From NCBI GenBank assembly GCA_024233345.1, contig JACKPT010000005.1, positions 163,046 to 227,045 on the forward strand: a DNA stretch of 64,000 nucleotides, given 5' to 3'. How positions within the stretch are numbered: position 1 is the first letter of the stretch; each line of letters starts with the position of its first letter. The DNA is from Verrucomicrobiota bacterium. GTDB taxonomy: Bacteria; Verrucomicrobiota; Kiritimatiellia; CAIVKH01. The notes below the pieces were generated by a model. The model was given only the letters and a program-made list of their open reading frames with translations. It was not told the origin of the DNA and made no database searches. The translations under genes were made by a program, and so were the position numbers. Shown in pieces: positions 44,670 through 54,699 of this stretch.

Positions 44670-46220
44670 TCAATGGGCGGGCGGATGAATGCGCGGCAGT
44701 GCGGGCAACCAGACTGTGATCGTGGTTCCCTGACGCTCTTCGCTCTCCACCCAAATCAATCCTGCGTGGGATTTGACAATCCCCTGAGCGGCGGCAAGCC
44801 CAAGACCCCGCCCGGTAAATTTGGTGGAGAAGAATGGATCAAACATACGTTGCATGATATGCCGACTCATGCCGCAGCCCTTGTCCCTGATTTCTATCCC
44901 CACAAAGGTTCCAGGGGTTGCCGGGGTCGGGTATGCCGATCGGTCCAGATCTTCCTGAGTCAGTTCACACTGGAAGGTGGTCATGCAAACCGGGGGCGTG
45001 GAGGCATCGCCTGCCTCCACCGCATTGATCACCAGGCTGTCAAAAAGCTGCTTGAGTTGATCTGCATCCCCCCACACGTCGTCCAGTTGAGGCCCCAGAT
45101 TCAACTGGGGATAGGCAAAAGGCTTCAGCCGGCCTGCAAACGTCCTGCAGCAGTCGCGCAGCAAGGGGTGAACATCCAATCGGGTACGTCTGTGGCTTCC
45201 CTGTCCGGTATATTCCAGCATGCTGCGGGAGAGACGTGCGGCTTGTTTCGAAGCATGCAATAACTCCGAGAGGAATTGCCGGTCTTCTCCGGTGAGGGCC
45301 GCGCTGGCCTCGAGGAATCCCGCGTTCCCCTCAATCACCGTCAGCAGGTTATTAAAGTCGTGTGCGATACCCCCAGCCATTGCATTCAAACTCTCCAATC
45401 TCCGTGCTTCGGATAGCTTTCGCTCCGTATGGATGCGTTCTTGTTCAATCTGATTGCGTTGCGTAATATCCGTGCCGATTGAGACGTATCCATTGCGTTC
45501 ACCTTGCAGGTTGAAAAGCTGCTGAATCCTCACATCCAAAACCAATCCATGCCCTTCTTGGGTCTTTACATGAATCTCCCCCCGCCACTGCCCTTGGGTT
45601 ATTACGGTATTGATCAGATCCGGTTGCGTCATACCATCGGGAAGCCGCGCGTCACCATCAATCCCCATGAGCGTCCCGAGCAGATCATTTTTCGGGCGAT
45701 CAAGCAGGTCACATGCCGCCTGATTCGCGTAGATGATGTTTCCTTCCAGATCGGACGCTGTGACCATGTCGCGAATCTGATCAAGAATCGTGCCTTGAAG
45801 GGCCATTTTCTCTTCGGCGATTATCTGGTCGGTGATGTCGATCACGACACCGATCACAAGCGAGCGGCCTTGCTCCGCAGAACGTATGGGGATCGTGTCG
45901 ACCTGCACCCAGAGGGTCGTCCCATCCTTTTTCAGAAACCGTTTCCGAAAGCGAATGGAATCCGCATTCCCGGTTAATCGTTCGGATTTCGCATCGGCAT
46001 CTTTCTGCCAGTCATCCGGGTGGGTGATGTCCTGGATCGTGCGTTCGCGCAATTCCTGACAGGTATAGCCGAGCAGGGCAGACATCGCCTGATTGACATA
46101 GACCAACCGCGACGTATCCACGCTCGCCACACCAATACCAAACGGAAGATGATCACAAAACCCGAAATCGCCGTCGGATGTCTGTTCGCGGAATTCGCTG
46201 GTTGGTTCATTGATATGCAT
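44670..46220 (-). CDS. PAS-domain sensor histidine kinase
   Basis: 516 residues from the ATG at 46220; the frame stays open to 46349 but that stretch is AT-rich and looks like promoter DNA. Two PAS domains (about 20-140 and 150-275), a HisKA domain with phospho-accepting His in GGIAHDFNNLLTV (about 292), and an HATPase domain with N-box INAVEA and G-boxes IRDKGCGM and GRGLGLAA. No membrane helix, so a cytoplasmic sensor. No response regulator is next to it, so an orphan or hybrid-partnered kinase. Confidence 0.88.
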   Translation of the reverse strand: MHINEPTSEFREQTSDGDFGFCDHLPFGIGVASVDTSRLVYVNQAMSALLGYTCQELRERTIQDITHPDDWQKDADAKSERLTGNADSIRFRKRFLKKDGTTLWVQVDTIPIRSAEQGRSLVIGVVIDITDQIIAEEKMALQGTILDQIRDMVTASDLEGNIIYANQAACDLLDRPKNDLLGTLMGIDGDARLPDGMTQPDLINTVITQGQWRGEIHVKTQEGHGLVLDVRIQQLFNLQGERNGYVSIGTDITQRNQIEQERIHTERKLSEARRLESLNAMAGGIAHDFNNLLTVIEGNAGFLEASAALTGEDRQFLSELLHASKQAARLSRSMLEYTGQGSHRRTRLDVHPLLRDCCRTFAGRLKPFAYPQLNLGPQLDDVWGDADQLKQLFDSLVINAVEAGDASTPPVCMTTFQCELTQEDLDRSAYPTPATPGTFVGIEIRDKGCGMSRHIMQRMFDPFFSTKFTGRGLGLAAAQGIVKSHAGLIWVESEERQGTTITVWLPALPRIHPPAH

Positions 46221-46418
46221 GCTGAGCACGAACCCGATCGCTGCAGGAACATTTCCTTGAAGGAAATCTTTACACTGAAATTGCGGATAATACAATTCTA
46301 AATCGATGATTATCAGCATGATAGGGTAAACCACTACACGTTCGCACACCGCCTGTGCCCATTGGGTGTCCAGAAATTTGCCCTGACCAAAGCGGATTGA
46401 TTCTGCATACTCATCACC

Positions 46419-46802
46419 ATGAAGCGATCAACCAAACAGCGATCTGTCATCAGTAAGGTTTTGGCGACAGCCGGGCGGCCCCTGAATCCCCAGGAAGTGC
46501 TGGAGGCCGGGCAGCATGAACTTCCCGGGTTGGGCATTGCCACGGTCTATCGGACCCTGAACCTGCTGGCTGACGAGCACCTGATCAAAGTCGTGGATGT
46601 CCCGGGGCAGGGGAGCCGCTACTACGAAATGGCCAATCTGGCGCAGCACGATCACTTTTTTTGCCAGGCCTGTCACCGGGTGTTCGACATCGCAGCGCCC
46701 AGCCAGGCGCAGCCTCCCCCGGTACCCGAGGCATTTACAGTAGAAACCACGGAAACCGTATACTCCGGACGCTGCCCTAACTGTAAAGCTGGCACGGCGT
46801 GA
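46419..46802 (+). CDS. Fur-family metalloregulator, probably Zur
   Basis: 127 residues. Winged helix (about 1-75) with the recognition region IATVYRTLNLLADEHLI, then HDHFFC and two zinc CxxC pairs (C82/C85 and C119/C122). Binds DNA as a dimer when loaded with metal. The next gene is folE2, whose product is the metal-flexible GTP cyclohydrolase that many bacteria express under zinc shortage through Zur, so a Zur role is inferred. An inverted repeat GATAAT-17-ATTATC at 46286-46314 in the upstream promoter region is a possible operator. Confidence 0.88.
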   Translation: MKRSTKQRSVISKVLATAGRPLNPQEVLEAGQHELPGLGIATVYRTLNLLADEHLIKVVDVPGQGSRYYEMANLAQHDHFFCQACHRVFDIAAPSQAQPPPVPEAFTVETTETVYSGRCPNCKAGTA

Positions 46803-46898
46803 GCCCTTGCGGTTGGGAAATGCATACCCCCTCTGGAAATATCGGAGTGATGAGCGTATGGTTAGCAAACCGAAAGTCTTACCAGATGGGTGAATACC

Positions 46899-47876
46899 AT
46901 GAAGCCAATGGATGCGTTTGAAGCAGCCACCTCCAGACTGACCGCCGACACCGGGATCGCGCTTCCCGATGTCGCCACCGATACGATGGCCAAGATCTCC
47001 GGCACCCTGGACCGGGTCGGAATGTCCGGTATCTCGGTGATGATGCACTATCCCGCCGAGCCGATGCCGGTGTTGATTCCCGCGATGGCCGATGCGTATG
47101 TCAACATCACCAACCCGGAGGTCAAAGGCATTCACATGTCCCGTCTTTTTCTCGCTCTGCAGGAGATCCTCCCCGAGAAACCCTTTTCCATGGCCTTGTG
47201 CGAGGAGGTGTTGGGGGCCTTTATTGAATCCCACCGGGATCTGTCCGACAGCGGTTTTCTCAATCTTCGGTTTGAGCATCCGCGCACTTCGGAGTCATTG
47301 CTCAGCGGTTTGACTGCGTGGCGCAGTTATCCGGTACAGGTCCGGGTTTCCCGCCGAAAGGATCAGGTCGTGCATCGAACCACCTTGCGGGTGACCTATT
47401 CCAGCGCGTGCCCTTGCTCGGCGGCATTGAGCCGCCAGGTCATCCAGCAGCAGTTCATGCAACGCTACGGCGGGCAGCCCGCAGTCACGGCAGTGGAAGT
47501 GCTGGATTGGCTGGGGGATGAGGACACGGTCATTCCAGTGCCTCACAGCCAGCGAAGCCATGCGGATATTACGGTGGAGTATACTGCGCAGGCCGAGGGA
47601 TATCACCTCGACGAACTCATCCAACAGGTCGAGGCGGCTCTCACCACCCCGGTGCAGGCTGCGGTCAAACGGGCCGACGAACAGGAGTTCGCCCGGCTGA
47701 ATGGTCTCAACCTGATGTTCTGCGAGGATGCGGCCCGGAAAATCAAACAGAGCCTGGATGCCCACACCGATCTCCACGATTTCCTGATCAAGGTCAGCCA
47801 CTTGGAAAGCCTTCATGCCCACGATGCCGTGGCCATGGTTGCCAAGGGAATACCGGGGGGATTCACCGCAGCATGA
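46899..47876 (+). CDS. folE2: GTP cyclohydrolase IB (FolE2)
   Basis: 325 residues from the ATG at 46899 (GTG at 46890 possible). COG1469 family: converts GTP to dihydroneopterin triphosphate for folate and related pterins, and works with manganese or other metals instead of strictly zinc. The catalytic/metal cysteine lies in SSACPCSAALS (C171, C173). Downstream of the Fur-like gene by 96 bases and overlapping sufE by four. One near-copy of the recurrent motif (TCCCGTCTTTT) is at 47139. Confidence 0.94.
   Translation: MKPMDAFEAATSRLTADTGIALPDVATDTMAKISGTLDRVGMSGISVMMHYPAEPMPVLIPAMADAYVNITNPEVKGIHMSRLFLALQEILPEKPFSMALCEEVLGAFIESHRDLSDSGFLNLRFEHPRTSESLLSGLTAWRSYPVQVRVSRRKDQVVHRTTLRVTYSSACPCSAALSRQVIQQQFMQRYGGQPAVTAVEVLDWLGDEDTVIPVPHSQRSHADITVEYTAQAEGYHLDELIQQVEAALTTPVQAAVKRADEQEFARLNGLNLMFCEDAARKIKQSLDAHTDLHDFLIKVSHLESLHAHDAVAMVAKGIPGGFTAA
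47139..47149 (+). repeat. One-mismatch form of the motif
   Basis: TCCCGTCTTTT, preceded by ATG rather than TTG. In folE2, read S-R-L-F. Confidence 0.45.
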
Positions 47877-48301
47877 GTGGCCCGGCCCCTTCCATCGATG
47901 CGGACATTCGCGAGCTGGTCGAAGAGATGCGGTTGCTGGAGGACTGGCAGTTCCGCTATGAATTCATCATCGAGCTGGGGCAGGCATTGCCGGAGTTCCC
48001 CGAAGAGTGGAAGACCCCGGATCATGAAATCCAAGGCTGCCAGTCCCAGGTTTGGGTGTACCCGGAATTCAAGGACGGGCGGATCTACCTCCGCGGCACC
48101 AGCGACTCGCTGATTGTTCGCGGGCTCGTAGCCCTGCTGCTCAAGGTTTACTCGGGAAGAACCCCCGGGGAGATTCTGTCGCATCCGCCCGACTTCATCA
48201 CTGAAATGGGACTGGACAAACATCTGCTCTCCACCCGGTCCAACGGACTCAATGCCCTGATCAAGCGGATCTTCCAAACCGCGGAAGCGGCGAAGGCTTG
48301 A
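47873..48301 (+). CDS. sufE: Cysteine desulfuration protein SufE
   Basis: 142 residues. Sulfur-accepting Cys56 in EIQGCQSQVWV. SufE takes persulfide from SufS and passes it to the SufBCD scaffold for iron-sulfur assembly. No other suf gene lies next to it. ATGA overlap with folE2, suggesting co-expression under the same metal-responsive control. Followed by an intrinsic terminator. Confidence 0.95.
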   Translation: MSGPAPSIDADIRELVEEMRLLEDWQFRYEFIIELGQALPEFPEEWKTPDHEIQGCQSQVWVYPEFKDGRIYLRGTSDSLIVRGLVALLLKVYSGRTPGEILSHPPDFITEMGLDKHLLSTRSNGLNALIKRIFQTAEAAKA

Positions 48302-48328
48302 CCGGCCTGCCGGGCGGCGGTCTTTTTT
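48300..48328 (+). terminator. Intrinsic terminator after sufE
   Basis: GACCG (48300-48304) pairs with CGGTC (48318-48322), with further GC pairs inside, followed by TTTTTT at 48323-48328. The hairpin begins inside the sufE stop codon. Confidence 0.85.
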
Positions 48329-48371
48329 GACGATTGATTCAACGCTGGGGTCGTGCCATAACGCCGGGGAT

Positions 48372-49811
48372 ATGACAGCGACTTTGATGTTGATGGATAC
48401 CATGAGCGGGGAGCTGAAGCCGGTGCGAGCGGCTGATGGCCATCGATTGCGCTTCTATTGCTGCGGTCCGACCCTGTATGACCGTGCCCATATCGGAAAT
48501 TTCCGGACCTTTCTGGTTCAGGATGTGTTTCGACGGGTGGCAGAGTTGTCCGGATTGCCGACCCTGCATGTACGCAATGTCACCAATGTCGAGGACAAGA
48601 CCATACGCCGATCCCAGGAACTGGGAGAGGATCTTGCTGCCTTTACCGCCCGGTGGAAAGTGGCGTTTGATCAGGATTGCCGGAGCCTGAATATGCTGTC
48701 TCCCCATCATGAGCCGGGAGCGGTGGAACACATTGCCGAGCAGATTGCCCTGATCGAAACCTTGATGGGCAAAGGCATGGCCTACCTGGGGGAAGATGGT
48801 TCGGTCTACTTCCGCATCAGTGAATTTCCCGCCTACGGTCGGCTCTCCCGGCTGGACGCCCGGACCCTGCGATCCGGGGAGGCCCATCAATCCGATGAAT
48901 ACGACCGGGAGTCGATCAGTGACTTTGCCCTGTGGAAGGCCGCCAAACCGGAGGATGGCCCGAATCACTGGGAAAGCCCGTGGGGACCGGGTCGGCCCGG
49001 TTGGCATATTGAGTGCAGTGCGATGAGTATGAAATATCTCGGGCCAACCCTCGACCTGCATTCCGGAGGGGTGGATCTGGTCTTTCCGCATCACGAGAAT
49101 GAAATTGCCCAGAGCGAAGGGGCCACCGGCAAGCCGTTTACCCTGCACTGGTTTCATGTCACCCATCTGATGGTGGATGGGGCCAAGATGAGCAAGAGCC
49201 TCGGCAATCTGTATACCCTCGATGACATCAAGGCCATGGGGTTCTCCGCAGCCGAAATGCGCTATGTGCTGATTGCCGGGCACTATCGCAAGCCTCTCAA
49301 TTTCAAACGAGAATCGCTGGAGGCCGCGCGTCTGGCCCTCAAGCGTCTCGCTTCGGTTCAAGCCCTGCTCGATCAGGCGGCCGGCGGTCCCGCGTTGGCC
49401 ACCTGGGACAACCTGTGCGGAGCGGAAAAAACACAGGACACGCTGGGGCATTTCGCGCCGGCGTGGGAGGCTTTGCTCGACAACCTCAATGTCCCGAAAG
49501 CACTTGGGGAAGTCTTTACCGCCTGTCATGAGGTGGAGCGGATGTCCCGGGATGGTTCATTGCCGCCGGAACAGGCTGTGGTCGAACGGCAGGGATTGGT
49601 CCTGCTTCTTGCCAGTCTGGGACTGATCCTTCCAGTGCCTTCACCGGAGGCCGACGAAGCCCCCGGGGAGGTTCAGCAACTTGCCCAACAGCGCTGGGAA
49701 GCCAAGCAGGCAAAAAACTGGGGTGAAGCAGACCGTCTGCGCGATCTGGTCGCGGCCCGGGGCTGGAGGATCAAGGATCGGAAAGATGGCTTTGATCTTG
49801 TGCGGAGTTGA
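48372..49811 (+). CDS. cysS: Cysteine-tRNA ligase
   Basis: 479 residues. HIGN signature (about 40-43), KMSKS (272-276) and zinc ligands C30, C215 in GWHIECSAMS and H240/E242-244 in FPHHENE, all intact. Charges tRNA-Cys. C-terminal DALR and anticodon-binding helices with GEADRLRDLVAARGWRI, the normal CysS tail. Alternative starts at 48390. 44 bases after the sufE terminator, so probably its own promoter. Confidence 0.96.
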   Translation: MTATLMLMDTMSGELKPVRAADGHRLRFYCCGPTLYDRAHIGNFRTFLVQDVFRRVAELSGLPTLHVRNVTNVEDKTIRRSQELGEDLAAFTARWKVAFDQDCRSLNMLSPHHEPGAVEHIAEQIALIETLMGKGMAYLGEDGSVYFRISEFPAYGRLSRLDARTLRSGEAHQSDEYDRESISDFALWKAAKPEDGPNHWESPWGPGRPGWHIECSAMSMKYLGPTLDLHSGGVDLVFPHHENEIAQSEGATGKPFTLHWFHVTHLMVDGAKMSKSLGNLYTLDDIKAMGFSAAEMRYVLIAGHYRKPLNFKRESLEAARLALKRLASVQALLDQAAGGPALATWDNLCGAEKTQDTLGHFAPAWEALLDNLNVPKALGEVFTACHEVERMSRDGSLPPEQAVVERQGLVLLLASLGLILPVPSPEADEAPGEVQQLAQQRWEAKQAKNWGEADRLRDLVAARGWRIKDRKDGFDLVRS

Positions 49812-49839
49812 TCCTCCCCAACGAGAAAGGGAATCGGTT

Positions 49840-51834
49840 ATGAAACGAATTGGATGGTTGAGTTTGATGGTTGCCGGTACCGCGATGGTTTCGGCGGCGG
49901 AACTTCCGGTGACCTCGATTACCCTGTACTCCAGTGGGGTCGGCTTCTTTGAACGTGCAGGGGCGGTGCAAGGGGAGGAATCGCTTGTCCTGTCTTTTTC
50001 ACCGGATCAGGTGGTGGATGTGATTCGCTCCATGGTGTACCTGGATCAGGGTGGGGGCTCGGTGGCTTCGGCCTCCTATGAATCGCGTGAACCGCTGTCG
50101 CGGATTCTCTCCACTTTCCGGGTCGACCTTAGCGATAATCCGGGTCTGGGGGAATTGCTCAATCGGATGCGGGGTGAGACCATGACATTCGCCACGGCCG
50201 GGCGGACCTACGAGGGGCAACTGGTCGGGGTTGAAGAGCAGGTGCGGCGGGAAGACGATACGGTATTCTCGGAGTACCGGGTCACTTTCCTCGTCGATGG
50301 CGCGCTGGTCGGGCACGACCTCAGTCAGATTCAGTCCCTATCTCCTCAGGATCCAGCGCTTCGTCGGGAACTGGCAACCGCCCTGTCCCTGGTCGCCGAC
50401 GGCCGGACCCAGGACCGGAAAATACTGACCCTGCAATTGCAGGGTGAAGGAGAACGGCCGGTGCGCCTTGGGTATCTGATGGCGTGTCCGGTATGGAAAA
50501 CCAGCTACCGGATGTTGGTGTCGGAGGGAAAGGTTTCGCTCCAGGGGTGGGCGCATGTCGACAACCCCTCCGACGAGGATTGGGAGGATGTGCAGCTTTC
50601 CCTGGTCTCCGGCCAGCCGGTATCCTTTATCCAGAATTTATATGATCCGATTTATGCACCGCGCCCGGTGGTCCCGTATGAAACGGTTTCAGGGGCGGCC
50701 CCCCAGACCTTTGGGAATGCTGTCGGGTCTTCGCGGCTGCGAAAATCCGAAGCGCGGCGTGAATATGGTGCGGCGGCCGCCCCGGCGATGATTCTGGCCG
50801 ATGCGGTCTCTTTTGACGCAGGGTTTGCTGAGGAAGCGATGGTCGAATCGGCACTTCCGGCCGCTTCGGGTGGAGAAGTTGGCGAGCTGTTCGCCTACAA
50901 ACTGGACGAGCGGGTCACGGTACCGCGCCGCCAATCTGCGATGCTCCCGATTCTGTTCGCTTCGCTCGATGCAACCCCCCTTTCCATATATCGGTTTTCC
51001 GCCCATGCCAGCCGCCCCATGAATGGCATCCTGTTTACCAATGATTCGCCAGCCTATCTGATGCGGGGCCCGGTATCGGTTCTCGAGGATGGCATCTACG
51101 CCGGCGATGCCCTGCTCGAGGATACCGCGCAGGGGCAGGAGCGACTTCTGACCTATGCCATGGATTTGGGGTTGGAGGTTACCCGCGAGCCGCAGGCGGG
51201 GACCGATGAACTGACTTCGGTGTCGATTGTGGACGGTATGTTGACCATTCGCCGTGCCCTGGAACAGAAAGTTCTGTATCGCGTGAACAGCTCACGGACC
51301 GACGACCGGACCCTGATGATTGAGCATCCCCGCCGGACGGACTGGCAGCTCGTGGTGCCGGGGGATGGGGTCCCCATGACCGCGAGTGCATACCGGTTTC
51401 TACTCCCGGTTCACGCGGGGGGGACGGTGGAGCTTCCGGTGGTGGAGCGGAAGGATATCGGGCAGACTCTGGCCCTGACATCGCTGTCCCGTGACCAGGT
51501 TGTGTACTACCTGGATCAACGGGTCATTTCGGGCCCGGTCCGGAAGGCGTTGACCACCCTCGGCGAAATGCAGGCGGTGTTGAATGATCTCCGGCTGGAG
51601 CGGGAAACCGTGGAACGCCGTATTCGCGAGATCTCCGAAGAACAGGTCCGGATTCGGGAGAATATGAAGGCGGTGGCCCGGGGGTCCGATAGTTTCGCGA
51701 TGTGGGAGGGTAAGCTGGTCGATCAGGAAAAGCGATTGGATGACCTCAAGCAAGCCAGGGAAAAGGCTTTCCGGGATGAACAGGTCCAGCAGAAGAAGCT
51801 CCGGGAGTATGTGCAGTCCCTGGAGGTTGACTAG
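49840..51834 (+). CDS. DUF4139 domain protein, exported
   Basis: 664 residues with a signal peptide (about 1-19, ending VSAA). Mixed beta regions including VTSITLYSSGVGFFERAG at the start, and DWEDVQLSLVSGQP (about 245-260), which is typical of DUF4139 (mucoidy inhibitor A-like) proteins. The C-terminal 90 residues are a charged coiled coil. Function unknown; periplasmic. AAAGGGA lies seven bases before the ATG. Convergent with the hybrid kinase with one base between stops. Motif copy at 49988 in the signal-proximal region. Confidence 0.83.
   Translation: MKRIGWLSLMVAGTAMVSAAELPVTSITLYSSGVGFFERAGAVQGEESLVLSFSPDQVVDVIRSMVYLDQGGGSVASASYESREPLSRILSTFRVDLSDNPGLGELLNRMRGETMTFATAGRTYEGQLVGVEEQVRREDDTVFSEYRVTFLVDGALVGHDLSQIQSLSPQDPALRRELATALSLVADGRTQDRKILTLQLQGEGERPVRLGYLMACPVWKTSYRMLVSEGKVSLQGWAHVDNPSDEDWEDVQLSLVSGQPVSFIQNLYDPIYAPRPVVPYETVSGAAPQTFGNAVGSSRLRKSEARREYGAAAAPAMILADAVSFDAGFAEEAMVESALPAASGGEVGELFAYKLDERVTVPRRQSAMLPILFASLDATPLSIYRFSAHASRPMNGILFTNDSPAYLMRGPVSVLEDGIYAGDALLEDTAQGQERLLTYAMDLGLEVTREPQAGTDELTSVSIVDGMLTIRRALEQKVLYRVNSSRTDDRTLMIEHPRRTDWQLVVPGDGVPMTASAYRFLLPVHAGGTVELPVVERKDIGQTLALTSLSRDQVVYYLDQRVISGPVRKALTTLGEMQAVLNDLRLERETVERRIREISEEQVRIRENMKAVARGSDSFAMWEGKLVDQEKRLDDLKQAREKAFRDEQVQQKKLREYVQSLEVD
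49988..49998 (+). repeat. TCCTGTCTTTT motif copy 7
   Basis: Exact, with GCTTG before it. In the DUF4139 gene, read V-L-S-F. Confidence 0.85.
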
Positions 51835-51835
51835 G

Positions 51836-54433
51836 TCATGCCGGATTCACGGTTCGCGCACTCTCCGGATCAAATACCTGATGCAGTAGCCGGATCAATT
51901 CATCCCGGGTGAAGGGTTTGCTCAGAAGCGGGGTGTCGTCGGAAATTCCCGAAGAATTCAGTTGGTCGCGGGGATAGCCGGATACATAGGCCACTTTGAT
52001 CTCCGGACGCATTTCCCTGAGGTGGCCAGCCAACCGGTACCCATCCATGCCGGGCATAATGACATCCGTGAGCAACAGATCGAGCGATCCCGGATGCGCC
52101 TTCGCCTTGGCCAGGGCATCGTGACCGTGCTCCGCCTCCAACACCATCAGATCCAGATTGCGAAGCATGCTGAGGAGAATCCGCCGAACCGATGGATCAT
52201 CCTCCACAAGGAGAATCACTTTGCCCTGATAGTGGGCATAGACCTGCTCTTTCGCGGTGGCGAGAGGAACGGCATGGGTGCTGAAGGGAATGTAAAAGGT
52301 GAACCGGCTGCCCCGATCCGGGCGACTGGCGACCGCAACATACCCGGCGTGCTGGCGAACAATGCCGAAAGCTGTGGAAAGACCCAGCCCGGTGCCTTTG
52401 CCGATGCCCTTGGTGGTAAAAAAGGGCTCAAAAATTCGTTTGAGCAACTCGGGCGACATACCGGTGCCGGAGTCTATGATGTCTACCCGGGCATACAGTC
52501 CGGTGCGATGCGGTGGCTTTTCGATCATCGACGCATAGTCCGCCTCGGAAATCGCACTGGAGGTGCCGCGGAGAATCAGGGTGCCGCCGCCAGGCATGGC
52601 GTCCCGGGCATTCACGGCAAGATTCATAATCGCCAGCTCGATCAGGCCGGTATCGATAAGCACCGGGGGCAGCTCCGGCTCGATGTCGATCTCGATAAGG
52701 ATGTCTTCACCGACAATCCGGTGCAGCATTTTTTCCACATTGGCAATGCACTCACCGACACAGCCAAGGGTTCGTTTCAGGGGTTGTTTGCGGGAAAACA
52801 GAAGCAATTGCCGGGTCAGTTCGGAGGCCCGACGTGAGGCATGAAGAATTTCCCGGATGTCTTCACAGGCATCGGGAAGATCCTTGATGGATTCCCGCAA
52901 AAAGTCCGCAGAGTTCATGATCACCATCAGGAGGTTGTTGAAGTCATGGGCAATCCCCCCGGCCAGCCGTCCAATCGCCTCCATTTTCTGCGATTGGTGC
53001 AATTGTTCCTTGAGGGAATAGGACTGGGTCACGTCGCTCATGATGCCGACTAGTCGATTGTTCGCGTGCCCGGGAGGGGTGATGAACCCTGCCCGCTCTT
53101 CGATGTGCACATACGTGCCATCCTTGCGGCGGAACCGGTATTCCGCAGTGAAGTCCTGGTGTTGTTGAATCGACCGGGCCAACCGATCCATGACCAGAGC
53201 GACATCCTCAGGATGAACATGCTCCTCCCAGCGGTGGATGTCCATGGTGTTAAATTCGGTGCTGGTATAGCCGGTGATTTCCTGAATGGCCCCGGTCCAG
53301 ATGATGCGCCCGGTGGGCACCTCGTACTCGTAGATGATCTGTCCTGTCTTTTCTGCGGCCACCCGGTAGCGGGCTTCACTGGCGACCAGAGCTTCCTCAA
53401 TCTGCCGCCGCCGGGTGATGTCACGCAAGGTGAGCAGGCGTCCCGTCCCGGTTCCCGGTCGGTTCAGGAGGGAGAGGTCGACCTCGATAAGACTGGGAGA
53501 TCGGTGATGGCCCGGAGTTTCGAGGGTGATGGAGCCCGGTATGGAGCGGCGGCTGAAGGCTTCCAGTTCCGGCCAGTGGGCCATCAGCTCGGCGAACGAG
53601 TGTCCCACCGCAGCCTGGGGAGACGCGAGCTTGAGCATGTGGCAGGCGGCCTGATTGATGTCGGCGACCCGCAGGTACTGGTCGAGCACCGCGATGCCAT
53701 CGCGCATGGTTTCGATCAGGGCATCCCGGGCGACCGGAGCCATATCCATGAAGCCATAGCGAAAAATTGCGAACACCAGCAGCGGCCCGGTCAGGGCAAA
53801 TCCCAGGGGCGAGGCATCATAGCCATGGAGCAGGGGCAGGCGCAGCATATAGAGCACATGGCCGGTCCAGGGGGCGATCGCGGAGAGCATGAGTAATTGC
53901 ATCTGCCGGGCATGCATCCGGTGCTGTCGGCGATAGGCCCTGACCAGGGTATACAGTGCGATCATCATCATCAGGTATCCGTAGATCACCATCACGGAAA
54001 ACCATGGCCCTCGCGCGTAGTGGGCGGGTCCCCGGGGATCGTTGTTGTGCAACGATACGCTGCTCCACACCAGATGATGCCAGTCATTGGTAAATACCAG
54101 CAGCAGGGTGATCGAGGGAATCAGCCAGAGGATCCTCCGGTGTCGCTCGGGAATCATCGAGGTGTCACCGGTGTACTGGAGAACAAACAGCAGGAAAAAT
54201 ACGGTGACGGTCTGGCTCCCCACATAGGACAGGGCCGAGAACAGTTTCTTGGCATCCAGCGGTTCCAGCAGTACTTCCATCGCTCCGCCGATACACCACA
54301 GACTGATCGCGGCGAGCATGAAGGACAGGTACACATACCCCTGGGTAAATCGCCATCGCGAAGTCACCAGCAGCAAGACGATCATCGTGATCGCGGCCAC
54401 GGTCAGTATCAGCGCGTAGAGCGTCGGGCTCAT
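51836..54433 (-). CDS. Hybrid sensor histidine kinase with receiver domain
   Basis: 865 residues. A seven-helix N-terminal membrane sensor (about 1-230, of the 'histidine kinase N-terminal 7TM' type), two PAS domains (about 235-350 and 355-480), HisKA with His in GGIAHDFNNLLMV (about 495), HATPase with NARDAMPGGG, DSGTGMS and GTGLGLS, and a C-terminal receiver domain with the phospho-accepting Asp in LLLTDVIMPGMDG. Autophosphorylation and internal phosphorelay are possible; the final partner is not encoded here. A TCCTGTCTTTT copy lies at 53342. Confidence 0.92.
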   Translation of the reverse strand: MSPTLYALILTVAAITMIVLLLVTSRWRFTQGYVYLSFMLAAISLWCIGGAMEVLLEPLDAKKLFSALSYVGSQTVTVFFLLFVLQYTGDTSMIPERHRRILWLIPSITLLLVFTNDWHHLVWSSVSLHNNDPRGPAHYARGPWFSVMVIYGYLMMMIALYTLVRAYRRQHRMHARQMQLLMLSAIAPWTGHVLYMLRLPLLHGYDASPLGFALTGPLLVFAIFRYGFMDMAPVARDALIETMRDGIAVLDQYLRVADINQAACHMLKLASPQAAVGHSFAELMAHWPELEAFSRRSIPGSITLETPGHHRSPSLIEVDLSLLNRPGTGTGRLLTLRDITRRRQIEEALVASEARYRVAAEKTGQIIYEYEVPTGRIIWTGAIQEITGYTSTEFNTMDIHRWEEHVHPEDVALVMDRLARSIQQHQDFTAEYRFRRKDGTYVHIEERAGFITPPGHANNRLVGIMSDVTQSYSLKEQLHQSQKMEAIGRLAGGIAHDFNNLLMVIMNSADFLRESIKDLPDACEDIREILHASRRASELTRQLLLFSRKQPLKRTLGCVGECIANVEKMLHRIVGEDILIEIDIEPELPPVLIDTGLIELAIMNLAVNARDAMPGGGTLILRGTSSAISEADYASMIEKPPHRTGLYARVDIIDSGTGMSPELLKRIFEPFFTTKGIGKGTGLGLSTAFGIVRQHAGYVAVASRPDRGSRFTFYIPFSTHAVPLATAKEQVYAHYQGKVILLVEDDPSVRRILLSMLRNLDLMVLEAEHGHDALAKAKAHPGSLDLLLTDVIMPGMDGYRLAGHLREMRPEIKVAYVSGYPRDQLNSSGISDDTPLLSKPFTRDELIRLLHQVFDPESARTVNPA
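53342..53352 (+). repeat. TCCTGTCTTTT motif copy 8
   Basis: Exact. In the hybrid kinase gene (opposite strand), read E-K-T-G-Q. Confidence 0.85.
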
Positions 54434-54650
54434 CAGCCCTGACCCTATGCCGGAAACTGCGGTATCACAAGATGAATCCGATCATGACTTCCCCCAGTTT
54501 TTGATCGGCCTTTTGGGGATAAGCAGACATTCACCGACTGGGGTCTTCCTGATACAATCCGGCTTTGAGCATGCCGTTTCACTTGCAGTAACTCGTGTTA
54601 GAAACTGGGGAGTGTGCCACGAGGGGCAGGGCTGCCGGATTGAATGACAC

Positions 54651-54699
54651 GCGCACCGGAGGTACGCGCTACCACAGCCGTAGCGTGGGTCTCTGGCCC
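54651..54699. repeat. 49-base repeat, inverted partner at 58548-58596
   Basis: Starts GCGCACCGGAGGTACGCGC. Its reverse complement recurs at 58548-58596 with 46 of 49 bases identical. Together the copies bracket the SOS cassette and two AmmeMemoRadiSam genes. Confidence 0.8.
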
